This document shows, one piece after another, positions 37,681-49,999 of a stretch of 64,000 bases of DNA. The DNA comes from Ophiocordyceps camponoti-saundersi (nom. inval.) (taxonomy: Eukaryota > Ascomycota > Sordariomycetes > Hypocreales > Ophiocordycipitaceae): positions 1-64,000 of the forward strand of contig PDHQ01000112.1 of the NCBI GenBank assembly GCA_003339415.1, written 5' to 3'. The notes under the pieces are model-generated. The model searched no databases. It was not told where the DNA came from and worked only from the letters and a program-made list of their open reading frames with translations. Made by a program: the position numbers and the translations under genes. The stretch's first letter is position 1; each line of letters begins with the position of its first letter.

Positions 37681-38344
37681 AAATAAAAAAAATATATTAC
37701 GCTAACTTAGGAGCTATTAGATAGCTTATAGCACTACGCTATTTTAGATAATTATAAGTTACGCTAAGGAGATATTTATATATATAATAGCCTTAAATAT
37801 ACTCTCTTATTTAAACTTAATTAAGTAAATAATTAAGTAAATTCCCCCTCCCCTCTAATAAATTCTTTTTAGCTTATTATACCCTACCCTTTTTCCGTTC
37901 TTATCTTTCCTTTTACTATTATAGCGCGTTTAATATATTTTATTACTTTTTTTTTTCCTTAATATTATTAACTAACTACGCCTAGCTTAAATTATTATAG
38001 CTATATAAAAGTATATTAAGCTTAGATACTAACGCGCTATATAAGTAACTATAACTTTTAGCTATAAGCGATAGCGATTATAATAGCTAATTTTACCTAG
38101 CTAGAGTATAATAAAAAGCGTAGGGCGGTAATAATAAGGTAGTAAAGTTAATAAAAGCTATATAAATATTATAATTAACTTTAAGTTATTACTATTAATT
38201 CTTAGCTTAGGCGGCCGCTTTCTCTTACTATAAGGCGAGAATATTTTACTAAGTTTACTCTTACTACTATAAGGACTTTTTATAGCGAAAGGCGAATATA
38301 TTAAGGCTAGTAATAATTTACCCTTATTATTAAGCTTAATATTA

Positions 38345-39063
38345 TTAATATTACGCTATAGCGCCGCTTATATTATAATAATATATTAATAATATAAGCG
38401 TAGGGATAATATTATTATTAAAAAAGATAAGAGTATTAAAGCTAGATAGCTTAAGCGATAAAAATATAAAGATATTAGTAATAGCGTAAAAAATAAGTTA
38501 TATAATATTAAGCTATATCTTAAGGTAATTAGCGCGGGCTTAGAAAGCGGGCGTTAAGATAATATAATAGCTAAAAATAATATTTTAGCAGGCGCGGGCA
38601 GGCTTCTAAATAGCTTTATTATTAATAGCTATATTTTATAAATTATAAGTAGCTTATTAAAAGCGTGCGTCCTTAGCGAAAAAATACTTTTCTTAAAGGT
38701 ACCTTTTACGCTATAAATAATATACTTAGTAAGCCGCCGCCCGGCCGCGGATATATTTAGCTATACCCTTATTTATAAAATTATTAAGGTAAGGTATATA
38801 TATATATAATACCTCTATTAGTAGCGCGGTATCTTTATTATCGCTATTTCCCTATATAATATATTTCCTTATAGCGTAAGTTAGCGTTAAGGGCGCGGTT
38901 AATATATTAGTAAAATAATAAATAAAGTAATATATTAATAAAAAAAATAATATAAGGAGGCGGCGCGGCGATAATATAATAATAATAAAGTTAATATTTT
39001 TAAAATAAGTAATATATAAAAAAAGAAAAGAAAAGAAAAAGAACGCGTAAGGGAATTTTTATT
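38345..39063 (-). pseudogene. E2b antisense frame near the 3' LTR
   Basis: Counterpart of the better-preserved antisense frame in E2a (43,762-44,480). It lies between integrase and the 3' LTR on the strand opposite to pol. This copy has at least one small length difference in a T-run (near 38,940) that breaks the frame relative to E2a. No known domain. Confidence 0.4.
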
Positions 39064-39123
39064 TTATTTTAACTTATACCCTTATTAGGGACGGAATTTC
39101 TATTTTCTTAAGGCGGCGGGGTA

Positions 39124-39309
39124 TATAAGGGATTCGGGCTACGCCCGAATAGCTAAGTTACGTAAAGTAATTAGTTATTTCCGCGCGTAGCGCGCGCGCG
39201 GATTGCTTACCCTTATTAGGCGTTATAACCCCTTTTCTATAATTCTTTATAATTATTCTAAATAATAGAATTACCTCCTTATAAATAGCTTAAAGGCCGA
39301 ACCCTTATA
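39124..39309 (+). repeat. E2b 3' LTR (186 bp)
   Basis: Starts TATAAGGGATTCGGGC and ends CCCTTATA. The palindrome arm reads CCGCGCGTAGCGC here, versus CCGCGCGCGGCGC in the 5' LTR, so the two LTRs differ also at non-CpA sites. Confidence 0.93.
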
Positions 39310-39314
39310 AACTT

Positions 39315-39559
39315 ATAGATTAGCTTTATAATTAAACGATAAAGCTGCCGCTACCTAGCTTAGAGGCTTATAGCGGAAGGATTAAATAAAATAGAATAGA
39401 AAAAATAGTTAAATAAGAAGGTAAATAAGCTTTAAAGGAAAAAGCGGTATATATAGCTATTTAGCACGCTAGAGTGCAGCTTCCTTAGAAGCTTTCTATA
39501 TATAATTATTATTATATATAGCTTAGTAAATAAGTATCCTTTTAACTAGTCCTTTAATA
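39315..39559 (+). repeat. E3 5' LTR, remaining 245 bp
   Basis: Continues the E3 LTR after E2b and its duplicated target. It ends GTCCTTTAATA and matches 63,341-63,585. Confidence 0.92.
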
Positions 39560-41742
39560 GAATTATATATCTTTTTCTTATAAATTTTTACCCTTTTCTT
39601 TAAATATTAATAAATTAATTAGATTAATTAGATTAGATCGGACTGGAATAGCTAACTTATAAGACTAGATAAAAGGGCTTTAGTAATCTTAAGCTAGCTT
39701 AAGCAGTTACTAATAACTTTCGTAATAAAAGCTACGAGTTTAGTAGTTAGAATAATAGTTATAAGTAATATAATAAGTAATAAAAAATAGGGAAGAACGT
39801 TATTAATAAATTTTAAAATATATAAAATAGTTTTTTTAAAAATAAGCTAATAACTTTCTTATAAGTAAGGAAGCGAAATAGAAAGCTATATTTTAGGTAG
39901 TATAATTTAATATCTAGTAGTAAGCTATAACCTTCCTCGCGATAAAAGAAGCGGAGTATACTTAGGAACTCGTAGCTACGCGTACGGACGCCTTTAGGGA
40001 AATATTACGAACGGACCTTATTAAACTAACCTTCACTAAAGCTACGCTTAACTAAGCTTAAATTAATATAGCCCTTATAAAATAGAAAAAACCTTAGCTT
40101 AAGTAAGATAGATTATTAGATTTTTTCTACTTTTTTATAAGTTAGCTAATTTACTAATATAATATCGATAAGCTTTAAGGTAAAGCTAGAAATATAAATT
40201 ATATCTAAATATAAATCCTAAACTACTTTCTTAAGGATAAAATACGGAAAATATTAGCCTTTTAGTAATCTAATAGCCCTAGTAAAAAAAGACGCTTAAA
40301 GGACTTTTTTAACTACCTTTATTAAACTTTTAATAATATTTAGGAATAAAAAAGGGCTTAAGATAAGCTCCGAACTTTAGTATACTATAATAGATAGACG
40401 TTTAGTAATTTTATTCCTAAGTTTAAAAAAGTCCTAGTAACTACTACTAAATTTATAAGATAGGACGATTCCGTAAAATTAACCTAGCTACGCGGGGCCC
40501 TCTCCTCGATATTTCGAAACTTTCTAGTTACTATTAATATACCTTACGAATACTCCCCGTTTATCGATCGCTTATAAGGTCTTACTTAATCTTTTAAATA
40601 GACCTTACGCTTTCTTAGGGTAGCTAAGAATTACTAACCTAACCTAAATAAATATATAGGAGGCGCTAGGGGCGTTCCTATAAACCTAGGTATAGGAAAA
40701 GATATAGATAAAGATATCCTAATAAATATAATAAAAGATAAGAAGAAGAAGAAGCTAAAAGGAAAAGATAGCGGCTATAATAAGACTTTTACCTAAGTAT
40801 TATAAAATACCCCTTAAGCTAAGTAAGTAGAAAAATTAGTATTAGAATAATATAGAATATTAGGTTTTTATATTAAGTATAAAATAAATATATACCTTAT
40901 ATATAACTATAACTTCTAACCCCTATAAAAGCTATAATAGAAGGCCCTAAGAGAAACTTATATTAATTATATAGAAATCCTACCCTAAGTTAAGGAATAT
41001 AATTTTAATAATAATTAGGGAAAAGAATAGCTCTAGGATATCGTAGCGTTTTAGAGGATAAGGTAATATAGATAGAGGAAAAGAAAAATATCCTCCGTTT
41101 TAAACTATAAGCCTTATTTACTAAAATTCCTATAATTTTAAATAACTTAAAACTAATAAATATATTAGTTAACGAAAGCTATAAGAGCTATTCCGTAATA
41201 TACTCGCAGCTAATATAGGACTTATAAATACTAATAGAAAGAATCTTAGCTTAATAAGTAAAAGGGGTAGTAATAAGTAGACTAAAAGTATTAAGTATTA
41301 CTTAGCTTTTACTTAAGATAAATAGCTTTAGTTAATTAATCATAGTATATATAGTATTAAATCTTAATTTCCTAATTATCTTTAGTAAGCTTTAGTTATA
41401 ATATATAAAGTTTTACTTAGTCCCTTATAAAAAAAAGTATAGTATAAAGATTCGTAATAATAGGTATAAGTTACTAGTACTTGCTTTTAACTAATAAAGG
41501 AGATCTTAAATATTATATACCTTTATAGCTTAATTTTTATTAGAGAAGTAAGGAGAAGATAGGAAGAATTACGCTAATAGAAAAAGGATCTTATAAAGTA
41601 CTTAGAGATCCGAGTAATAAGAGTTAAAAATATAAAAAAGGCGTTATAAGATAAGATCCCCCTAATAGATAACTAACTATAAGAACGTATTCTAATAGAA
41701 TTCTATAATATATTTCCTTTTTTCCGTAAATAGGAGGCGGAT
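39560..41742 (+). pseudogene. E3 gag-protease relic with RIP-converted zinc knuckle
   Basis: Internal region after the 5' LTR up to the E1 copy 2 target. The zinc knuckle at 40,869-40,910 reads YIKYKINIYLIYNY, exactly CX2CX4HX4C with all four metal ligands turned to Tyr. The region ends in a frame (GAATTCTATAATATATTTCC, then GGAGGCGGAT at 41,733-41,742) that continues in frame at 58,432. Confidence 0.7.
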
Positions 41743-42346
41743 TAATATACGCTTATATATATAATCTACTAATAGTTATATATACTAGGCTAGCTACTAG
41801 ATATAGTATATAGGAAAGGGAGATAAGCTAGCTACTAATTATAAGATTATAGAATAGTTACTATAAAAGGTATAAGTATAAGTAAAAATCTTTTAAAAAT
41901 TAAAATAGTAACTATAAAAAAATCTAAATTATTACCTAAAAGAATATTAGGCTAATTATATAGCTAGGAGCTTAAGGAAGATTTCCTAATATAATCTTAA
42001 AAATATTTACTTAAAAGGATTTTATAGTAATTTCTAAGTATATTAGTAAAATAGAGATTTCCTAGTATACGGTAATTTCCTAATATACGGGGATTTCTTA
42101 GTAAAATCTAGAGATTTCTAGAAGTATATTTTAATATTAGATCTTATTAAAAATCTTAGTAAAATCCTAAGAGTTATTTTAAAAAAATCTTAAGAGGAAA
42201 TCCTAGTAATTTCTTAAGCGTAAAAGTAATAAAATTTCTAGGGGAAATTTAAGTAAAATCCTAAGGCGGGAAATCTTAGGAAATCTTAGGGAAATATTAT
42301 AAAAGGTTAGGCGATTTATAAAAATATTATTATATATTTTATATTA
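41743..42346 (-). repeat. E1 copy 2, 3' LTR (604 bp)
   Basis: Inverse of 29,543-30,146. On the minus strand it begins TAATATAAAATATATAATAA; the TSD CGGAT lies immediately left of it on the plus strand. Confidence 0.92.
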
Positions 42347-43515
42347 ACTCCCCGAGCTAAAAAAGAATTCTAATAGCTTTATTAACTTCTTATTTTATTT
42401 TAAAAACTATTATTATACTTAAAAGCTTTTTTTATATTAACTCTAATAATTATATTTATTTATAGATTAAGAAAGATTATAAGGAATCTACGTATAGAGA
42501 ACTAAATTAATTTATATAATATAGGAAAGAAATAAAAAAATAAGATAAGAATAATAAAGGGGAATTATAATATATATTAGATATATATAGAAAAGTATAC
42601 GTTATAGTAAAAGGTATCGTAATACTAAGAAAGAAAAATAGGAAAAATAGGAATATAACGTAATAGTAAATTAAAGGAATAGAATAAAGGAAAATATCTT
42701 ACTATCTTTATTATATAAAGTAGCGTAAGTTATAATAATAATATAAGAGCGAATATAGATAATTTTACCGTAATTAGTATAAGAGATATAGTTTATAGCT
42801 TTAAGTATAATATATTTTACGAAAATAAAAGCGTTTAAGATATTATAAATAGTAATAAGGTTAACTATATTACGAATAGTTATACTTATTCTTAAGCGTA
42901 TATTATAAGTAATTTATAGTAAATAAGCTTTATATAGCTTTCTTATTATAGCCGATATTCTTTCTCTATTTATAGCGTATAAAGTATAAGATAAATAGTA
43001 TATAATTAGTACTATATTATAAAAATATTAAAAAATAATATTAAAAATATATTAATTTATAAGGTTCTTGCCTAAGCTTAGTAAATATAATAGTTATTAC
43101 TTATTAATAGTTAAATAACTTAGAAATTTATTACTTATTAATAGTTAAATAGATATAAAGACTATTATATATTAATAGTTAAATAGTATAACGCGTGCTT
43201 TTAATATAAAGCGCGTTATTAACGTATTTTCTTACTATAGTTTATACTAATACTATATAAAGAGCTAAGGAAATCCTTAGTTTATTATTATATTAATAAA
43301 AAGGTTCGCGTTAATAAGTTTAATAATTATAGTATATTTAATATTATTAAAAAGTTTAACTAAGCTACCTATCTAACTATATAGCTTTTTAGAAATATTA
43401 TTAAAAGCTATCTTAACTAAATCTAAGATATTAAAAACTAAAATATTATTAAGGTTTAGGGTTATTTTATTTTTAATAATATCGCTCTAAGCTAAAAAGA
43501 GTATATAATTAATAA

Positions 43516-43701
43516 TATAAGGGTTCGGCCTCCGGGCTATCTATAAGGAGGTAACTTTATTATTTAGAATAACTATAAAGAACTATAGAAAAGGGGTCGT
43601 AACGCCTAATAGAGGTAGGCAATCCGCGCGCGCGCCGCGCGCGGAAATAACTAATTACCCTACGTAACTTAGCTATTTAGGTATAGCCCGAATCCCTTAT
43701 A
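43516..43701 (-). repeat. E2a 3' LTR (186 bp)
   Basis: On the plus strand it starts TATAAGGGTTCGGCC and ends GAATCCCTTATA. It contains the CpG-rich palindrome near 43,626-43,647. Confidence 0.93.
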
Positions 43702-43761
43702 TACCCCGCCGCCCTAGGAAAATAGAAATTCCGTCCCCGGCGAAGGTATAAGTTAAAATAA

Positions 43762-44480
43762 AATAAAAATTCCCTTACGCGTTCCCCTTCCTTTCTTTTC
43801 TTTTTCTATATACTACCTATTCTAAAAATATTAACCTTATTATTATTACGCTATTACCGCGCTACCTCCTTATATTATTTTTTTTTATTAATATATTACT
43901 TTATTTATTATCTTATTAATATATTAGCCGCGCCCTTAATACTAACTTACGCTATAAGGGAGTATATTATATAAAGAAATAGTAATAATAAAAATATTAC
44001 GCTATTAATAAAAGTATTATATATATATACGCCTTACCTTAATAACCTTATAAATAAGGGCATAGCTAAATATATTTACGGCTAGGCGGCGGCCTACTAA
44101 GTATATTATTTATAATATAAGAGGTACCTTTAAGAAAAGTACCTTTTCGCTAAGAACGCACGCTTTTAGCGGGCCGCTTATAATCTATAAAATATAGCTA
44201 CTAATAATAAAGCTATTTAGGAGCTCGCTTACGCTTATAAGAGTAATACTCTTAGCTATTATATTATCTTAACGCCCGCTTTTTAAGCTTACGCTAACCG
44301 CTTTAAGATATAGCTTAATACCGTATAACTTACCTTTTACGCTATTACCGATATCTTTATATCCCCGTTACCTAAGCTATTTAGCTTTAACGCTTTTATC
44401 CTTTTTAGCGATAATATTATCCCCGCGCTTATATTATTAATATATTATTATAATATAAGCGGCGCTATAATATAATACTA
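43762..44480 (+). pseudogene. E2a antisense frame between integrase and 3' LTR
   Basis: On the strand opposite to pol, one frame runs about 239 codons with about 18 TAA/TAG codons, clustered; the first 69 codons (to about 43,968) have none. Readable stretches include LAAPLILTYAIREYII, LTFYAITDIFISPLPKLFSF and NAFILFSDNIIPALILLIYY. All stops are explicable from CAA, CAG or TGG by RIP. A second open stretch in another register follows (about 44,590-44,740, RRRPPGLRINNSNLRLIIIF), which might be another exon. A diverged relative of the frame is visible in E4, which argues for past coding use. No known domain. Confidence 0.45.
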
Positions 44481-45144
44481 ATAATACTAAGCTTAGTAAT
44501 AAGGGTAAGTTATTATTAGCTTTAATATATTCGCCTTTTATTATAAAAAGTTCTTATAATAATAAAAGTAAACTTAGTAAAATATTCTCGCTTTATAGCG
44601 GGAGAAGGCGGCCGCCCGGGCTAAGGATTAATAATAGTAACTTAAGGCTAATTATAATATTTATATAGCCCTTACTAACCTCGCCGCCTTATCGTCGCCG
44701 CCCTACGCTTCTTATTACGCCCTAGCTAGGTAAAATTAGCTATTATAAATACTATTATTTATAGCTAAAAGTTATAATCGCTCGTATAGCGTATTAGTAT
44801 CTAAGCTTAATATACTCCTATATAGCTATAATAATTTAAGCTAAGCGTAATTAGCTAATAATATTAAGGAGGAAGAAAAATAATAAAATATATTAAATAC
44901 GCTATAATAATAAGAGGAAAAATAAAAATAAGAGGGGGGTAAAATATAATAAGCTAAAAGGAATTTACTAAAAAAGAGGGGGAATTTACTTAATTATTTA
45001 CTTAATTAAGTTTAAATAAGAAAGTATATCTAAGGCTATTATATATATAAATATCTCCCTAATATAACTTATAATTATTTAAAATAGCGTAATATTATAA
45101 GCTATCTAATAGCTTCTAAATTAGCGTAATATATCTTTTTTATT

Positions 45145-48100
45145 TTACTAACGCTTAATAATAAAAGGGTTAGCCTTATAAGTATCGCTTATAGGTATTT
45201 TTTCCGGTAAGGATTTCCTTAATTTTATATTTATTAAAAGATAAGTTATTATTAAAAAATTATAAAGAAAATTTAAGATAGCTATTAGTAAAAGATTATA
45301 ATAAAAGTAAATTATATATAGCACGCTTAAGTAAATTAATATAGAATATAAGATATATACCTCTTAAAATATTAAATATAATAGTTAAAAGGGATAAGAT
45401 AGTAATAATTTTATACTTAGCTTTAAGGTAATTAAGTTTCTTAAATAAGTAGTTAGAATAAATATAGCGAAAATCTAACTATATAAAGTTACTAACTTAA
45501 AATTATTCCGCAGGGCGATAAGTATTATTAAACGCGTCTTACTATTTTTATTAAGCTTATATAATAAATATTTAAGTAAGCTAAATATTTTCTTATAAAT
45601 ACTAAGCGAAGGTAATAATACGCCCTCTTAAGGAGGTAATTAGTACGGAAAGCGTAAATAGCTATTAGATAAGGTTTAAGTTATATTTATATAATAAGCG
45701 GTTTAAACTTACGCTTATTATAGATAATTTTCTATTATTTAATACGAGTTAGTAGGTAAGTAAGTAAAAAGGCTAGTTAAGCTAGGAGAACGATATTATA
45801 TAATAAAGGATAGCTTATACCTCCTAGTTTATTTATTTCGTACCGCTATTAGTTTATAAGTAATAAGCTATTAATATAAGTTATCTAATATTTATAAAGC
45901 GGTAAAAAATTAATTAAAAATAACTTATCTAATTTAAACTATAGTTAGATATAATAGCTATAGGAAAGCTATAAAAACGCTACTAAGTATAGATAAAATA
46001 TTTTACGTAATACTTAGCTTCTATAAATATTATTATTTTTAGCTATATATATTTTAATAGCTAATTAGTAATAATTATAAGGAAGCGGAGCTAAGAAAAA
46101 TTTATAATAGGTAAGTTTATTATAAAATTTATAGAGATAGTTACCTAATACCTTTTTAAGGGCGGTAATAATTATAGTAAGCCTTAGTAATAATAGCGTT
46201 AAAAGTAATTCTCGTAATAATAATAATTTTAAATAAATCGCGTTATATTAGCTAATATACTATCTTAGTAATAATAATAATAAAGTAATATAAACGTAAT
46301 ATTTTTACTAAGGTGCTTTATAAGTAGGGAATTATAGGTTTTTTAAATTAAGGTAGTTATTAAAAGTTCCTAATTAGGCACTTAAAGTTAGCCCTAAAAT
46401 TATAGCTAGCTATTAGCGGAAAAGAAATAGTTTATAATTTACTTTTTTATACCCGCCTTAAGAGGGAACTTTTAAGCGCCCTTTTATAGCGCGGTATATT
46501 ATATTATATAAAGCGGGTTAGACTATAACGCTATAAGCTATAATTCCCTTAAATATTTATTTATAAAAGGGGCTAGTACCGTAAAGGTAATATTTTAATT
46601 TTAAATTAGTTATAGTTTAAAGGAATAAATAGATAAGGGCTATATAATATAGCTAAAACGCGGAGCGGTATATTATCGCTTCTAATTACGATAGGAGAAG
46701 GTATTAAGCTAAGTAACTTACTTACCTAAGCGGTATTATAAATAAAAATTAAAAAAAGTAAGCGTTTTAGCTTATTAAGCTTAATATTCTAATATAGCCT
46801 TAGGAGTAATAAAATACTCTAAGGCCTTATAATCTATAAGTATAGTAAATAGGGAGGAGATATTTCGGAGTTTAGCTAACTACGCTTTAAGGTAATAGAT
46901 AATAGTAAGAAATTCCTTATTATAAATTATATAATTCTATTCTATAAGCTAAAGCTTTTAAGAGAAATATATTATAAGCTATAAGATTTAATCCTAACCG
47001 CGCTAAAAGAGATAGCTACTAATTACCTTACCTAAATAGTTTACTTTTATAATAGTATTAAGATTAGGGCTTTACTAAATAAGGGCGGGGGAGAAGATAA
47101 ATATATTTTTTAGTTACTTAAAAATATTTTAATAAGCTAGGGTTTAATTAAAAAGGGCGTTACGCTTTATAAAGGTAATAAGTAAGGCTATAAAGGAGGA
47201 AAAGTAAAAGATAAAATTATAATAAAAGTTTATAAAGCTAATAAAATTACGTATACTTTTTACGTAAGTTAGTGCCTTTTAGTCTTAAATTACTAAAATC
47301 TTAGCTAGGTCCGGGCGCACCTTTTATTTAGCGTAAATAATAAACTTAAAATATTTAACTTTATAAACTATAAACGCGTATTTATTAAAGTTTAGATATA
47401 GTTTAGCTTATTATAATTTTACAAGAATAATATAAACTTTTTTTTAATAGTTTAAAAATAAGCTATTCGAATAAATTAGAATATTATTAAAATAAATAAT
47501 AATAAAATCCCTAAGGGAATCGCTTAAGGAAATATTAATATATTATTAGAATAAGGTAAGGGCGCTAGCGAGACTAAAAGAGTAAATAAGGTATTTAAAT
47601 AGCTTAAAATATATATAGAAAGTAATTAAATATTCCTCGCCTTTCGCGATATATATTTTATAAAAGGCGGTATATATATTAAGTTTAGTAAACTACTAGG
47701 CGCTAAAAAAACTACGTAGAGTTTCCTTTATAAGGGGTAGGGGATAGCGGTCCTACTTAGTAAGTTAATTTAAGGCCCGATAATTAATATAAAACTGCTA
47801 GCCGCCCTTAGGCTTTTTAGCTAGGAGGACTAAGGCGGCTATAAATAATAAGCTTACGCGAATCTATCCTTTATTTATTAGATCGGTAATTTACTTCCGC
47901 ACTTTAAGGAGGTATTTACGCGGTATATTATATAATAGCCCTTAAGGTAATAGTAATAAGGATTTATTAAGCTACTATTATAGATAGATATAGTAATTAT
48001 ATATACCGTAATAAGGGGGAAAAACGCTTATTTTTTCTTTATTAAAAAGGTCGCTAAAATTAGATACCTTAGAAAATAAAGAAACCGGCGGGGTAAAAGG

Positions 48101-48891
48101 AGATAATATTTTAATCTATAAAACGCGTAAAATATCCCGTAAGCTTATAGTAAGAAAACGATAGCCTATTTACTAATAGAATTCGCGCCTTATTAATATA
48201 ATAAAAGTTAAGCTTAGGATAGTAACTATTTAATATTTTTAAACTTACGTTTTACTATATAAGATAATAAGGTTATTTATAAAGTAAACTATAAAACGTT
48301 ATTATCTTACGTAAAGGGATATATTATACCGCGCTATCTAAGGAGAGCTAAGGATTATATCTTAAATTAGGCTAAGGATTATATATATAACTATAAGCGT
48401 CTATTAGCTATTAATATCGGTAATAAACTAAACGATATAATAAATTAGGGAGGAGTTTTTAAAATAAATTTATTTCTAATAATAGATTTAAACCGTAATA
48501 TAGATTATACGTAGAGTAAGGAGAGGAATATATTAAAGATAATAATATTATACTTAAAACTCGCTTATAGTAATATAATAGTTATAGCTACTATTTACTT
48601 ACGCGTTAATAAAAGTAATAGAATTTATAAGAATAGGAATAAAGAGAGGACTTACGTTTATATTTCTTATAATATCTATAAATTAGTTTTTTAAACTATT
48701 ATTTATTAAATCGACGCGATTACCTTCCCCTTATAAGAGACTTAGTATAAGGGGGATTCTTTTCCCTAATCCGAATAAGCGTCTTAGTTAGCCTCTCTTA
48801 TTTTTACGAAGCGTACGGACGAGGATAAGGGCGAAGATAGGTATACCGGATAATCCCTCGCAAAGTAGCCTACCTAGCTATAACGTAGATA
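45145..48891 (-). pseudogene. E2a gag-pol relic
   Basis: Minus-strand counterpart of the E2b gag-pol relic. The order from 48,891 downward is zinc knuckle, RT (YFNN 47,494-47,483), RNase H and integrase. The degree of decay is similar to E2b. Confidence 0.72.
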
Positions 48892-49813
48892 ATATCTTTT
48901 AACCTAACGCTTACTATATTCCTTTATAGAAATACGGGGAGTAGAATAGCGGGGTCCTAAACGCTACCTTTTATATTTACCGCGTCTTTAACTATAAGAA
49001 GAACGCCCCGGGGTTATGCTAATTTAGCGGATATTTATTATAAGTATATTAATATCCTAAGCTACTAAGGAAAAAGTAAGGGAAAAAGGTATTTAACCTT
49101 TACTTTTAATTTAGAATAACTCGATATCGATAGTAATAAAACGGATACGGGCTACGGCCGAGATATAATTATTAAGGGAAATATCGCGTTTAAAATAGTA
49201 GCGTTATAACTTAGGGGTAAATACGCGATATAGATATATTACTTTAATTTTATCTACTTATATAATACTTTCTAAAAGCGATAGTTTTACCTTAAAATAA
49301 ATAAGGAAATTAGGGAATAACTTAGAGGTATTTTAAGAAAGCTTTTCTAACTTTATTATAGCTATCTAATAATAGTAAGGGTTAGTAAATATTATATCGA
49401 GATACTTAAGGAAAGTTTTAACTTAGTATTAATATTCCTTACCTTACTTAAAAAATAGGGCTACTTTTAACTAAATAGTAAGCGATAGATATTAATAAAA
49501 AAAAACCTATTAGTTATAATCGTTACCGATAAAAGCATAATCCGCCGATAGCTTATATAATATAAGGGCCTGCTAAGCTAGAAAAAGGGTTTTATCGCTA
49601 TTAAAAGGGGAGCTAGATAGAAGAGGTTTTCGGCATAAGGGCTATAGCGAGGGCTTTAGCTAAGGTTACTAGTATTATATTAAGGAGTAAATAGTATCGC
49701 GTTACGCTTATAGGACCTCCTATAGCTTAGAAATTATCGCTTACTATTATTATAGCTAGGAGATAATTACCTCTTAAGAGATAGGGTTATTTATTATAAT
49801 AATAATTATTTTA

Positions 49814-49999
49814 TATAAAAGTTTAGCCTCCGGGCTATCTACGAAAAGGTAACTTTATTATTTAGAATAATTATAAGGAATTATAAAAAAGGGGTTATAA
49901 CGCTTAATAGGGGTAGGCGATCCGCGCGCGCGCCGCGCGCGGAAATAACTAATTACCTTATATAACTTAGCTATTTAGGCATAGCTTAAATCCCTTATA
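49814..49999 (-). repeat. E2a 5' LTR (186 bp)
   Basis: On the plus strand it starts TATAAAAGTTTAGCC and ends AAATCCCTTATA; same length as the other three E2 LTRs. Confidence 0.93.

Larger units (their letters stand above)
32827..39309 (+). mobile_element. LTR retrotransposon E2, copy b (Ty3/gypsy), inside E3 5' LTR
   Basis: 6,483 bp with 186-bp LTRs and target duplication AACTT (32,822-32,826 and 39,310-39,314). LTR ends are TATAAAGG or TATAAGGG...CCCTTATA. Plus-strand relics include the zinc knuckle (33,934-33,975), reverse transcriptase with YFNN for YxDD (35,332-35,343), and RNase H and integrase regions further on. E2a (43,516-49,999) is a second, inverted copy, one base different in length. 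No intact frame remains. Confidence 0.92.
43516..49999 (-). mobile_element. LTR retrotransposon E2, copy a, inside E1 copy 2
   Basis: 6,484 bp with 186-bp LTRs and target duplication AATAA (43,511-43,515 and 50,000-50,004). The coding strand is minus. The zinc knuckle lies at 48,891-48,850 and still shows VGYFARDYP beside the ligand positions; RT shows the YFNN catalytic box at 47,494-47,483. It is the innermost insertion of the nest, so it is younger than E1 copy 2, which is younger than E3. Confidence 0.92.
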
